Origin: Neisseria dentiae
GTDB taxonomy: Bacteria > Pseudomonadota > Gammaproteobacteria > Burkholderiales > Neisseriaceae
Assembly: GCF_014055005.1 (NCBI RefSeq)
Contig: NZ_CP059570.1
Location: 1,922,001 to 1,986,000 of the forward strand
Direction: 5' to 3'
Length of the DNA: 64,000 nt
Shown here: one piece after another, positions 44,028 through 52,206 of the stretch
How the letters are laid out: each line of letters opens with the position of its first letter
How positions within the stretch are numbered: position 1 is the stretch's first letter
Program-made: the position numbers and the translations under genes
Notes under the pieces: model-generated
Told to the model about the DNA's origin: nothing
What the model saw: only the letters and a program-made list of their open reading frames with translations
The model's database searches: none

Positions 44028-45650
44028 TTATTTCTGAATAAACAAACGCTTGCTCGGCAATTCGTTTAACACGTCTTCGGTGGAATAGCCGCCGATATGC
44101 GGTTTCACCAGCCGCGAATTCACATAACCGTAAACGGGAATCACCGCGCTGTCTTTGTCGATTTGCGCTTCTGCCTGAGTGTAGAGGCGGGCGCGTTCCT
44201 TATCGTCGATATCCGCTTGCAGGGTTTTGGCCAGCAGCGCGTCGTAATCGGCGTTTTTATAGAAAGCGCGGTTGCTGCTGTTGGCCGATTGCAGGGTGTT
44301 TAAAAAAGTGGAAGGTTCGTTGTAGTCGCCGCACCATGATGCGCGGGCGATTTGGTAGTTGCCGTTGCGGCGGCTGTCGAGATAGGTTTTCCACTCTTGG
44401 TTTTCAAGGTTCACTTTCACGAAGCCCAAAGCCTGCTGCCACATCGAAGCGGCGGCCACGGCGATTTTTTTATGCTGCTCCGAGGTGTTGTATAAAAAAT
44501 TGAAGGTGAGCGGTTTGCTTTCGCTATACCCTGCTTCGGCCAGCAGTTTTTTGGCTTCGGCCACGCGGGCGGCTTGGTCGAGTTTGCTCCATTCGGGCAC
44601 ATAAGGCACGAAACCTGCGGTGCCTGCTCGGGTCAGGTTGTAGGCCGGCTCTTCGCCGCGCCCCAGCACTTTGGCGGCGATGGTTTCGCGGTCTAAGGCC
44701 AGCGACAGGGCTTTGCGCACGCGCACGTCGTCAAACGGGGGCTTTTGGTTGTTGGTTTCAAAATAATAAGTGCAAAGATAGGGGCTGCGCTTCAATTCTT
44801 GCGGGTATTTTTCTTGCAGCTTGGCATACATTTCGGGCGGCAGCGCATCGGTGATATCGACTTCGCCGGCTTCGTAACGGGCAACGTCGTCGGTTTGCGA
44901 GCCTATGGGCAGAAACACCACTTTATTGATTTTCACATTGGCCGCATCGCGGTATTGCGGGTTTTTCTCAAGCTCGATGCGCTCGTTGACCACCCAGTTT
45001 TTGATCACATAAGGGCCGTTGCCGACGAAATTGCCGGGCTGCGTCCACTTCACGCCGTGTTTTTCCACGGTGGCGCGATGCACGGGCTTGGTGGCGGCGT
45101 GATAAAGCATTTGCGGGAAATAAGGCACGGCGGCGGTGAGGGTGATTTGCAGCGTTTGCGGGTCGACGGCTTTCACGCCGAGGGTGTCGGGCGATTTTTC
45201 GCCTTTTAAGATGGCGTCGATATTCTCGATTTTGGCCGCCTGAAGATAGGTGGCGTATTGCGAGGCGGTTTTCGGATCGACCAAACGGCGCCAGCTATAC
45301 ACGAAATCTTCGGCGGTGAGCGGCTCGCCGTTGCTCCACTTCAAACCTTCGCGCAGTTTGAATGTCCACACCTTATTGTCGCCGCTCTCCCATGATTCGG
45401 CGGCGGCGGGAATCACGGCGCCTTTTTCGTCGGTTTCCACCAAACCTTCCAGCAGATCACGCACCACGTTGATTTCGGGCACACCGGTAATCTGATGCGG
45501 GTCGAGCGACTGCGGCTCGGTTACGTTGTTGCGGGTAACGGTGTCGGCGGCCGGAGCCGAAGCGGCGGTGTTTTTTTCCTGCCCGCCGCAGGCGGCAAGC
45601 AGCACGGCGGCAACGGCTAAAACGGAAAGGCGGAACGGTGCGGACGGCAT
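44028..45650 (-). CDS. Oligopeptide ABC transporter substrate-binding lipoprotein (OppA/MppA-like)
   Basis: 540 residues. Lipobox LLAACG gives a lipoprotein on the inner membrane facing the periplasm. SBP class 5 features are EPQSLDPHQITG, LREGLKWSNGEPLTAEDF and YEAGEVDITDALPP. It should bind peptides for import. No permease or ATPase genes are adjacent, so it probably serves a transporter encoded elsewhere, or acts as an orphan MppA-like binder. DUS pairs lie on both sides. Confidence 0.88.
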   Translation of the reverse strand: MPSAPFRLSVLAVAAVLLAACGGQEKNTAASAPAADTVTRNNVTEPQSLDPHQITGVPEINVVRDLLEGLVETDEKGAVIPAAAESWESGDNKVWTFKLREGLKWSNGEPLTAEDFVYSWRRLVDPKTASQYATYLQAAKIENIDAILKGEKSPDTLGVKAVDPQTLQITLTAAVPYFPQMLYHAATKPVHRATVEKHGVKWTQPGNFVGNGPYVIKNWVVNERIELEKNPQYRDAANVKINKVVFLPIGSQTDDVARYEAGEVDITDALPPEMYAKLQEKYPQELKRSPYLCTYYFETNNQKPPFDDVRVRKALSLALDRETIAAKVLGRGEEPAYNLTRAGTAGFVPYVPEWSKLDQAARVAEAKKLLAEAGYSESKPLTFNFLYNTSEQHKKIAVAAASMWQQALGFVKVNLENQEWKTYLDSRRNGNYQIARASWCGDYNEPSTFLNTLQSANSSNRAFYKNADYDALLAKTLQADIDDKERARLYTQAEAQIDKDSAVIPVYGYVNSRLVKPHIGGYSTEDVLNELPSKRLFIQK

Positions 45651-45826
45651 AAGGGTCTCCTCTGTAAAATTATCGGAACAGAACGGGCGGATTGTAAAAC
45701 AAAATACAGGCCGTCTGAAACTTTCAGACGGCCTAATCGGCTTGCAAAGGTTTCCGTCATACCCAAACTTGGCGCCGGTGTTTTAGAAACCTGTTGCGGC
45801 AAGCATTTCCCCCAAACCGCACAAAT

Positions 45827-46669
45827 TCAAACGCTCACGCCTGCCGCGCGGGCGATGGCCAAACCCTCTTCCGCGCTCATGTAAACGGGGTGTTCGGGCG
45901 CATGGCGGCGCACGATGTCGCCTTCGCGGAACATCACCAGCTCGTTAACGGCCAGTTGCAGCCAGGTTTCGTTGGCGGTGAGCGGCAGGGTGGCAATCAC
46001 CGCCACTTTGTCGTTTGGGGTGGTAACGGCGGCGAAATCGACCTTCACGTCGTCGTCAATCAGATGCGCCTCGCCGAAAGGGGCTTTGCGCACGATATAG
46101 TGCAAGAGCGTGCTGGCGTGGGCAAACAGGCATTCGCCGTTCGACATCATAAAGTTAAACAGGCCGTATTCGCGGATTTCGGCAGTCAGTTCCGCCACGG
46201 CATCAAACAGGGCGTGTTCGTCGGGGCGTTCGGAAAAGCGGCGGCGCAGTTGTTCCAAAATATAACAAAACGCGCGCTCCGAATCGGTGTTGCCCACCGC
46301 CCGGTAAAAGCCGCCTTCTTTGGGAAAAAAGTTTTTCAGATGGCCGTTGTGGGCAAACAGCCAGTATCCGCCCCACATTTCGCGCATAAACGGATGGGTG
46401 TTGGCAAGCGAAGTCTGCCCCTGCGTGGCTTTGCGGATATGGGCAATCACGTTTTCCGATTTGATTTGGTAGGCTTTCACCAAATCGGCCACCGGCGAAT
46501 TGGCGCTGGGTTTGTCGTCGTGAAACAGGCGCACGCCCCTGCCTTCGAAAAAGCCGATGCCGAAGCCGTCGGCATGGTGGTCGGTCAAACCGCCGCGGCG
46601 GCGGAAGCCTTCAAACGAAAAAACAATATCGGTGGGGGTGTTGCAGTTCATGCCGAGCAGTTGGCACAT
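45827..46669 (-). CDS. Class II glutamine amidotransferase (YafJ-like)
   Basis: 280 residues. Starts MCQLLGMNCN, so Cys2 would be the N-terminal nucleophile after Met removal. Further glutaminase-site motifs are AHIRKATQG, THPFMREMWGGYWLFAHNGHL and GNTDSERAF. It is a free-standing glutaminase domain with no synthetase domain; the acceptor reaction is unknown. A few related proteins act on ergothioneine-type pathways, but no such genes are near. Confidence 0.85.
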   Translation of the reverse strand: MCQLLGMNCNTPTDIVFSFEGFRRRGGLTDHHADGFGIGFFEGRGVRLFHDDKPSANSPVADLVKAYQIKSENVIAHIRKATQGQTSLANTHPFMREMWGGYWLFAHNGHLKNFFPKEGGFYRAVGNTDSERAFCYILEQLRRRFSERPDEHALFDAVAELTAEIREYGLFNFMMSNGECLFAHASTLLHYIVRKAPFGEAHLIDDDVKVDFAAVTTPNDKVAVIATLPLTANETWLQLAVNELVMFREGDIVRRHAPEHPVYMSAEEGLAIARAAGVSV

Positions 46670-47040
46670 GGTGGTTGCCTTTGTTGGTGAGTCAATCGCT
46701 GAAAGCCGTATTGTGGGGGAAAACGGGCGCTTTTTAAAGTGTCTGGAACCTTTGCAAGCCGTTTAGGCCGTCTGAAACCCGATTACCGTCATTCCCGCTC
46801 AGGCGGGAATGACGAGACACAAACGTTTTCAGGTTTGTATTTGTTTTTTTGCAAGGGGCACTGGCTGTCTAAAATACCCGGCTGCCATCATGCCCGAGCC
46901 TGACGCAGGGGTTTTAAAATACCGGCACGGCTTGTAAAGGTTTCCGGCCGAAAATGCAGTTTATTCATTTGTTCAAAACGATAAGGCCGTCTGAAAACAT
47001 ATTTTTCAGACGGCCTGTACTTTTTAGCATATCCGACCCG
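46670..47040. other. Gap with a single dRS3 unit and DUS pair
   Basis: No gene is seen. A DUS lies near 46767, one dRS3-type hairpin GTCATTCCCGCTCAGGCGGG at about 46787-46813, and a DUS inverted pair at 46984-47016 that may terminate the NRAMP-like gene. Confidence 0.55.
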
Positions 47041-48231
47041 TCAGGCCGTTAAACCGCCGATATATTTCACCAACGTCATACCGCTCAACACGGCCATCGC
47101 CGCTACCACCACCACGCCGCACACCGTCATCCATTTCGGGTGTTTGTAGTCGCCGATGATGTCGGCGCGGTAGGCGGCCAGCAGAATCAGGCCGAGCGAA
47201 ACGGGCAGAATCAGGCCGTTGAGCGTGCCCACCAACACCAGCACCTGCGCGGGGCGGCCTACCATGGCGAGCACCAGCGTGGAAATCAGAATAAAGCCGA
47301 TAATCCATTTGTTTTTGTTTTTCTCGATGGCCGGGCTTAAGCCTGCGATAAACGACACCGAGGTATAGGCCGCGCCGATCACCGACGTAATCGAGGCCGC
47401 CCAAATCACCACGCCGAAAATCAGCAGCCCGGCGTGGCCGGCCACATGCCGGAAAGGCGTTGCGGCCGGATTTTGCGGGTCGAGCGCCACTCCTTGCGAC
47501 ACCACGCCCAACACGGCCAGAAACAGCACCACCCGCATCACCGAGGCAATCAGAATGGCCGAAACCGAGCTTTTGTTCACTTCGGGCAGCGACTCCTTAC
47601 CCTTCACGCCCGCATCGAGCAAGCGGTGCGCACCGGCAAAGGTGATATAGCCGCCCACCGTGCCGCCCACCAGCGTAACGATGGCAACGGCATCGAGCTT
47701 TTCGGGCACAAACGTACGCAGCGCGGCCTCGCCCAGCGGCGGCGAAGCACGCCAAGCCACGTAAAGCGTGAGCGCAATCATGATAAAGCCCATCACTTGT
47801 GCAAACCGGTCCATCGCCCTGCCTGCTTCGCGGAACAGAAAAATGCCCACGGCCACACCGCCGCTGATAATCGCACCCATTTCAGGCGACAGGCCGGTGA
47901 GGATATTGATGCCCAAGCCCGCACCGCCGACATTGCCGATATTAAACGCCAACCCGCCTATTACAATCAGCAGGGCGAGAAAATAACCCGCGCCGGGAAA
48001 CACACGGTTGGCAATGTCTTGTGCGCGCTGCTCCGATACGGCGATGATGCGCCAGATATTCAATTGCGCGCCGATGTCGAGCAAGATGGAAATCAGAATC
48101 ACAAAGCCGAAGCTGGCGAGCAGGTTTTGGGTGAACGTGGCCGTTTGGGTGAGAAAACCCGGGCCGATGGCTGATGTGGCCATCAGGAAAGCGGCGCCGA
48201 TAAGCGCGTTGCGGCGGTTGCTGGCAGACAT
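47041..48231 (-). CDS. NRAMP-superfamily transporter lacking metal-site motifs (YcsG-like)
   Basis: 396 residues, 11 or so membrane helices, beginning ATSAIGPGFLTQTATFTQNL. The GPG of helix 1 fits the NRAMP fold, but the metal-binding DPGN motif that follows in MntH is absent, and helix 6 reads GGYITFAGAHRLLDAG instead of the MPH-type motif. It lies downstream of, and co-directional with, pxpB-pxpC-pxpA, as B. subtilis ycsG does with ycsF/kipIA. A 5-oxoproline or related carboxylate transporter is a better guess than a Mn2+/Fe2+ importer. ATG 48231 has AAGGAG upstream. A repeat (48372-48559) separates it from pxpA. Confidence 0.8.
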   Translation of the reverse strand: MSASNRRNALIGAAFLMATSAIGPGFLTQTATFTQNLLASFGFVILISILLDIGAQLNIWRIIAVSEQRAQDIANRVFPGAGYFLALLIVIGGLAFNIGNVGGAGLGINILTGLSPEMGAIISGGVAVGIFLFREAGRAMDRFAQVMGFIMIALTLYVAWRASPPLGEAALRTFVPEKLDAVAIVTLVGGTVGGYITFAGAHRLLDAGVKGKESLPEVNKSSVSAILIASVMRVVLFLAVLGVVSQGVALDPQNPAATPFRHVAGHAGLLIFGVVIWAASITSVIGAAYTSVSFIAGLSPAIEKNKNKWIIGFILISTLVLAMVGRPAQVLVLVGTLNGLILPVSLGLILLAAYRADIIGDYKHPKWMTVCGVVVVAAMAVLSGMTLVKYIGGLTA

Positions 48232-48371
48232 ATGACGCTCCTTGTGCAAAGTTGCCGCCGGGTGGTTTCGCCCCGAAAATTATTTTAATAACTCGGGCGG
48301 GGCGCGCCGGCAGCAGAATCAATCAAATCAAAATGCTGCAAAAATATCAAACTTCCAAGACCATCATCATT

Positions 48372-48559
48372 GGGGCGTGTAGTCGACCGCGTTGCGGCGG
48401 TATTTTTGGTTAAAATCCGCATCTGCTGCGTTAGGTAGCGTAGCGGACTTGCGAAGCTAAAATGCTCGCAAGATGTCCAATCTTGCTGTGCTTTTTGCCT
48501 TGCACCTGCGGATTTTCCCTCAAAAACCCGCTTCGCAAGCCTTCTGACTACACGCCCTA
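48372..48559. repeat. 188-bp element with GGGCGTGTAGTC ends
   Basis: Left tip GGGGCGTGTAGTC and right tip GACTACACGCCCTA are inverted repeats. The core is nearly the same as that of the element at 29785-29974. It interrupts the pxp operon between pxpA and the NRAMP-like gene; no coding content. Confidence 0.7.
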
Positions 48560-48586
48560 CAATTAGTTTCATGCGGTTCCGTTTTT

Positions 48587-49324
48587 TCAGACGGCCTTAA
48601 CCGCAATGCCTTCCGCACGCAAAGCCGCGCGGATTTTATCGGCAAACTCAAGGGCGTGTGCGCCGTCGCCGTGCAGGCAGATACTGTCGGCGCGCACGGC
48701 GGTGCGGCTGCCGTCCACCGCAGTTACGCTGCCTTCGCGCACCATCTGCAACACTTGGGCGATGGCTTCTTCGTCGTTTTCTATTTGCGCATCGGGGCGG
48801 CTGCGCGGCACCAGTTTGCCGTCGGGCAGGTAGCGGCGGTCGGCGAACACTTCCGAAATCACCTCCAAACCCGCCGCCCTGCCCGCTTCCAGCAGCAGGC
48901 TGTCCGACATTGCCATCAGTTTCAAACCGGGATTGAAGCGGCGCACCGTGTCGGCCACGATTTCCGCCAGCGCGGCATCGGCGGCGGCCTGGTTGTATAG
49001 CGCGCCGTGCGGTTTCACATAGGCCGTCTGAACGCCCGCCGCATCACACAAGGCTTGCAGGGCGCCGAGTTGGTATTGCAGGTAGGCGCGCAGTTCGGCT
49101 TCGGGCAACGCCATAGCGGTGCGGCCGAAATTTTCGCGGTCGGGGTAGCCGGGATGCGCCCCCACGCGCACGCCGTATTGCTTCGCCCAAGCAAGGGCGC
49201 GCTGCATTTCTGCGGCACTGCCCGCGTGCAGGGCGCAGGCGATGTTGGCCGACGACACCCGCTGCATCAGCGCGCCGTCGTTGCCGCAGCCTTCGGCCAA
49301 ATCGGCATTCAAATCAACGTGCAT
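48587..49324 (-). CDS. pxpA: 5-oxoprolinase subunit A (LamB/YcsF family)
   Basis: 245 residues. Starts MHVDLNADLAEGCGNDGALM and shows ANIACALHAGSA, GAHPGYPDRENFGR and VKPHGALYNQAA, the hallmarks of PxpA. With PxpB and PxpC it cleaves 5-oxoproline (pyroglutamate) to glutamate with ATP. The start overlaps the pxpC end by 11 bases. Confidence 0.94.
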   Translation of the reverse strand: MHVDLNADLAEGCGNDGALMQRVSSANIACALHAGSAAEMQRALAWAKQYGVRVGAHPGYPDRENFGRTAMALPEAELRAYLQYQLGALQALCDAAGVQTAYVKPHGALYNQAAADAALAEIVADTVRRFNPGLKLMAMSDSLLLEAGRAAGLEVISEVFADRRYLPDGKLVPRSRPDAQIENDEEAIAQVLQMVREGSVTAVDGSRTAVRADSICLHGDGAHALEFADKIRAALRAEGIAVKAV

Positions 49325-50243
49325 TTTCGGCTATCCTTCTGATTTGGTTCAAATAAACCTGGTTTTGGCGTTGCAGTTGCGCCGCTCCCTGCGGCGTGGT
49401 CATCTTGAAAAAGATTTTGCCGCCGAAACGGATTTGCGCCAGCCGCCCCAAATCGGCCGCGGCCACGCAGGCGATTTTCGGGTAGCCGCCGGTGGTTTGC
49501 GTGTCGGCCATCAAAATAATCGGCTTGCCGCCCGGCGGCACCTGCACCGTGCCGAACTGCACGGCGTGCGAAAGCATTTCGAGCGGGGTTGCCAATTCGA
49601 GCGTTTCGCCGTCGAAACGGTAGCCCATGCGGTTGCTGTCGCTTTGCAGCGTCCACGCGTTCTGCCACAACACAGAATGGGCGCGCCGCGTGAAAGCGCC
49701 GTATTCCGAAGAAGGCAGCGCATGGATGCGGTGCGACGGCGTGGGCGGCGCGATGCCCACGTGCTTGGCTTCGAAACCGCGGTGTTTGAGCGGAATTTCG
49801 TCGCCTTTGCGCAGGCAGCGCCCTTCGAAACCGCCGAAACCCGCCCTCAAATCGGTGCTGCGCGAGCCGAGCACCGCCGGCACGTTGAAACCGCCGTACA
49901 CACACAAATAACCATACATTCCCTGCACGGCGCGTATCAGTTTCAGGGTTTGCCCGCGGCGGGCGGTGTAGCGCCAGTAGGAATAAACCGGCTCGCCGTC
50001 GAGCTGGGCCTCGTAAACCGCCCCCGTGATGCAGAAAGGCGTGTCGTGGGCAAACGATACGCTCATGCCGCCCAAGGCGATTTCAACCGCCGCCGCCCCT
50101 TCGGGATTGCCCAACAGCAGGTTGCCCGCCCGCAGCGACAGCGTGTCCATCGCGCCCGCGTGGCCGATGCCGTAGCGGCGCAAACCGTAGCGCCCCAAGT
50201 CTTGTATATGGGCCATTGCCTGAATATCGGCCACATACATCAT
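49314..50243 (-). CDS. pxpC: 5-oxoprolinase subunit C (biotin-dependent carboxyltransferase-like, KipA)
   Basis: 309 residues. Family patterns are VQDLGRYGLRRYGIGHAGAMD-type (here AHIQDLGRYGLRRYG), SNRMGYRFDG and MADTQTTGGYPKIACV. The ATG at 50243 overlaps the pxpB stop by 4 bases (ATGA), so the two are translationally coupled; the much longer open frame upstream is only the shadow of pxpB. Confidence 0.93.
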   Translation of the reverse strand: MMYVADIQAMAHIQDLGRYGLRRYGIGHAGAMDTLSLRAGNLLLGNPEGAAAVEIALGGMSVSFAHDTPFCITGAVYEAQLDGEPVYSYWRYTARRGQTLKLIRAVQGMYGYLCVYGGFNVPAVLGSRSTDLRAGFGGFEGRCLRKGDEIPLKHRGFEAKHVGIAPPTPSHRIHALPSSEYGAFTRRAHSVLWQNAWTLQSDSNRMGYRFDGETLELATPLEMLSHAVQFGTVQVPPGGKPIILMADTQTTGGYPKIACVAAADLGRLAQIRFGGKIFFKMTTPQGAAQLQRQNQVYLNQIRRIAENAR

Positions 50244-50890
50244 AACCAAACCCTTTCTGCCACAAACTGTACCGTGTCGCCTGCCGCCAGCAGGGTGGGC
50301 GGATTGGCGCTTATCTGAAACAAAGGCGCTTCGGTGCGGCCGATAATCTTCCAGCCGCCCGGCGAAGCAAACGGATACACGCCCGTTTGGCTGCCGCCTA
50401 TGCCCACCGATCCGGCCGGCACCTTGATGCGCGGAACCGCCCGGCGCGGTGTGTGCAGGTTTTCCGGCAGCCCGCCCAAATAAGGAAACCCGGGCTGGAA
50501 ACCCATCATAAACACCGTATAAACAGGCTCGGTGTGGCGGCGCACAATCTCTTCGGCGCTGGTTTGGTGAAAGGCCGCCACTTCGGCCAAATCTTCGCCG
50601 AACTCGCCGCCGTAAACCACGGGAATGCGCACGCACCTGCCTTTGCGCTTAACGGCTTCGGTTTGCGACCACAATGCCAAGAGGCCGTCTGAAAAAACCT
50701 GCAAATCGGTGCCTGCACGCACAAACACGGTTAAATTGTTCATGCCCGTTACCGCCTCTTCCGTTTCGGGCAGCGCCTGCACCGCATCGGCAAACGCCCA
50801 CAACCGCTGCTGTTTCGGCAACGCGGCAGGCGGCGGCAGCACGCAGGCCAGCGCGGATTCGCTGATGGGAATAATCTCAATTGTAGGCAT
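50240..50890 (-). CDS. pxpB: 5-oxoprolinase subunit B (KipI)
   Basis: 216 residues. It has NNLTVFV, the RIPVVYGGEFGEDL stretch, FMMGFQPGFPYLGGLP and the ending SPGGWKIIGRT, all typical of PxpB/KipI. First gene of the pxpBCA-NRAMP operon. I use the ATG at 50890; no strong ribosome binding site is visible, and an alternative start is at 50899. An AT-rich TATATA stretch at about 50934 may be its -10 element. Confidence 0.92.
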   Translation of the reverse strand: MPTIEIIPISESALACVLPPPAALPKQQRLWAFADAVQALPETEEAVTGMNNLTVFVRAGTDLQVFSDGLLALWSQTEAVKRKGRCVRIPVVYGGEFGEDLAEVAAFHQTSAEEIVRRHTEPVYTVFMMGFQPGFPYLGGLPENLHTPRRAVPRIKVPAGSVGIGGSQTGVYPFASPGGWKIIGRTEAPLFQISANPPTLLAAGDTVQFVAERVWL

Positions 50891-51080
50891 AATCACCACT
50901 TGTGTTGCGTTTTGTAATTTTGTGTAGTGATTTTATATATAATCTTTTCAAAGGGTTTGTCAAGGCCGTCTGAAAAAAACGTTTTACATATTTAAGGTTG
51001 GTCAAAAAAAATGATGTGTTTTGAACAGCTTTCTTTTAAAATAACGCAATTGCATAACAACAATATCAAAAAGGGAAAAT

Positions 51081-51800
51081 ATGCGTTACCACGGCACCAT
51101 CATGCGCTGGGACTACGAACTCGGCTTCGGCTTCATCAAAGAAGAACAAACCAAAGCGGAAATCTTCGCCCACATCGGCGAATTCGAAACCGAAAATCCG
51201 CCGCCGCGCGACGGCGAAACCGTATCGTTTGAAATCGTCAGCAACCAGCGCGGCACCGAAGAAGCCAAAAACATCGAATACCTCAACCGCCGCCGCAAAC
51301 CCGCCGCCGTTGCGGCCGAATCAAACGAAGATGCCCCCAAAAACCTGAACCGCTGGCTTGCAGGCATGGCCGCCGCCCTAATCGGCATCCCCCTGCTCGG
51401 CGCCGCCGGCTATTACGGCCTGGATTATTGGCAAACCTACCGCGCAAGCCAAACCAACAATGCCGTTGTGGTTGATGAAGTGGCCGAAAAAATGATGGCC
51501 GAACGCCGCGCGTGGAAAGAAGCGGTGGAAGCCACGGAAAAAAGCAAAATCCCCGCCGTATTCAAGTGCGACGGCAGAGAATACTGCTCGCAAATGAAAT
51601 CTTACGAAGAAGCCAAATTCTTTCTGAACCACTGCCCCAATGTGAAAATGGACGGCGATAAAAACGGCATTCCTTGCGAAGAGCAGTTCGCCGCCGAAAT
51701 CAGCCGTGAATCATCCGGCCAAAACGGCAGCAAAGAAAACGGCAAAGGCTTGAAGTGGTTCGACAATGGCGACCAAAATCAAAAGAGCGGGCGTAAATAA
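51081..51800 (+). CDS. Membrane protein with N-terminal cold-shock domain and C-terminal excalibur domain
   Basis: 239 residues in three parts: a cold-shock-like OB fold (about 1-68, MRYHGTIMRWDYELGFGFIK), one membrane helix (about 93-114), then a coiled linker (EVAEKMMAERRAWKEAVEA). The linker leads to an excalibur motif (about 155-205; FKCDGREYCSQMKSYEEA, DGDKNGIPCEEQ). The last has paired Cys and an Asp-rich calcium-type loop. If the N-terminus is inside, the OB fold faces the cytoplasm and the excalibur domain the periplasm. AAAAGGGAAAAT precedes the ATG. Function unknown. Confidence 0.83.
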   Translation: MRYHGTIMRWDYELGFGFIKEEQTKAEIFAHIGEFETENPPPRDGETVSFEIVSNQRGTEEAKNIEYLNRRRKPAAVAAESNEDAPKNLNRWLAGMAAALIGIPLLGAAGYYGLDYWQTYRASQTNNAVVVDEVAEKMMAERRAWKEAVEATEKSKIPAVFKCDGREYCSQMKSYEEAKFFLNHCPNVKMDGDKNGIPCEEQFAAEISRESSGQNGSKENGKGLKWFDNGDQNQKSGRK

Positions 51801-52206
51801 GTTATCCAAACCCGCCTGTTTACCGCCACCTGATAGAAACCAAACCAGGCCGTCTGAAAACCATCCGCCCGTTTTCAGACGGCCTGAAACCTTTGCCATA
51901 GCCAATCAACTTGAGACCTTTGCAAAATTCTTTCCGATACCTTAAAACACTTGCGTCATGATCGGGCCTAACCCGAGCATCTTTTTGTTTCAAAAGAAAT
52001 ACCAGATACCCGGGCCTGACCCGAGTATGACGGGATTCAAATATTTCAGACGGCCGGGGCGGCTTGCAAAGGTATCGTTCTTTCCACCGCCGCCGTTTGC
52101 CAAATAAAAGCTACAACCCCGCGCCGATTTCTTTTAAAATAACGCCCGAACCCGCAGGCCGTTTCAGACGGCCTTTACCTATTTGATTGACCCGAGCATT
52201 ATCCAA
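51801..52206. repeat. Gap with DUS pair and GAGACC-type element
   Basis: A DUS pair (about 51848-51888) may end the upstream gene. 51913-52074 is a GAGACC-type element with the CGTCATGATCGGGCCTAACC ... CCTGACCCGAGTATGACG hairpin and a degraded right tip (GCAAAGGTATC). The argS leader follows; no further gene is seen. Confidence 0.6.

Noticed and set aside
49309..50636. Extended 440-residue frame and a parallel frame over pxpC/pxpB
   Set aside because: The part upstream of 50243 lies entirely inside pxpB in another frame. The ATGA overlap gives the natural pxpC start.
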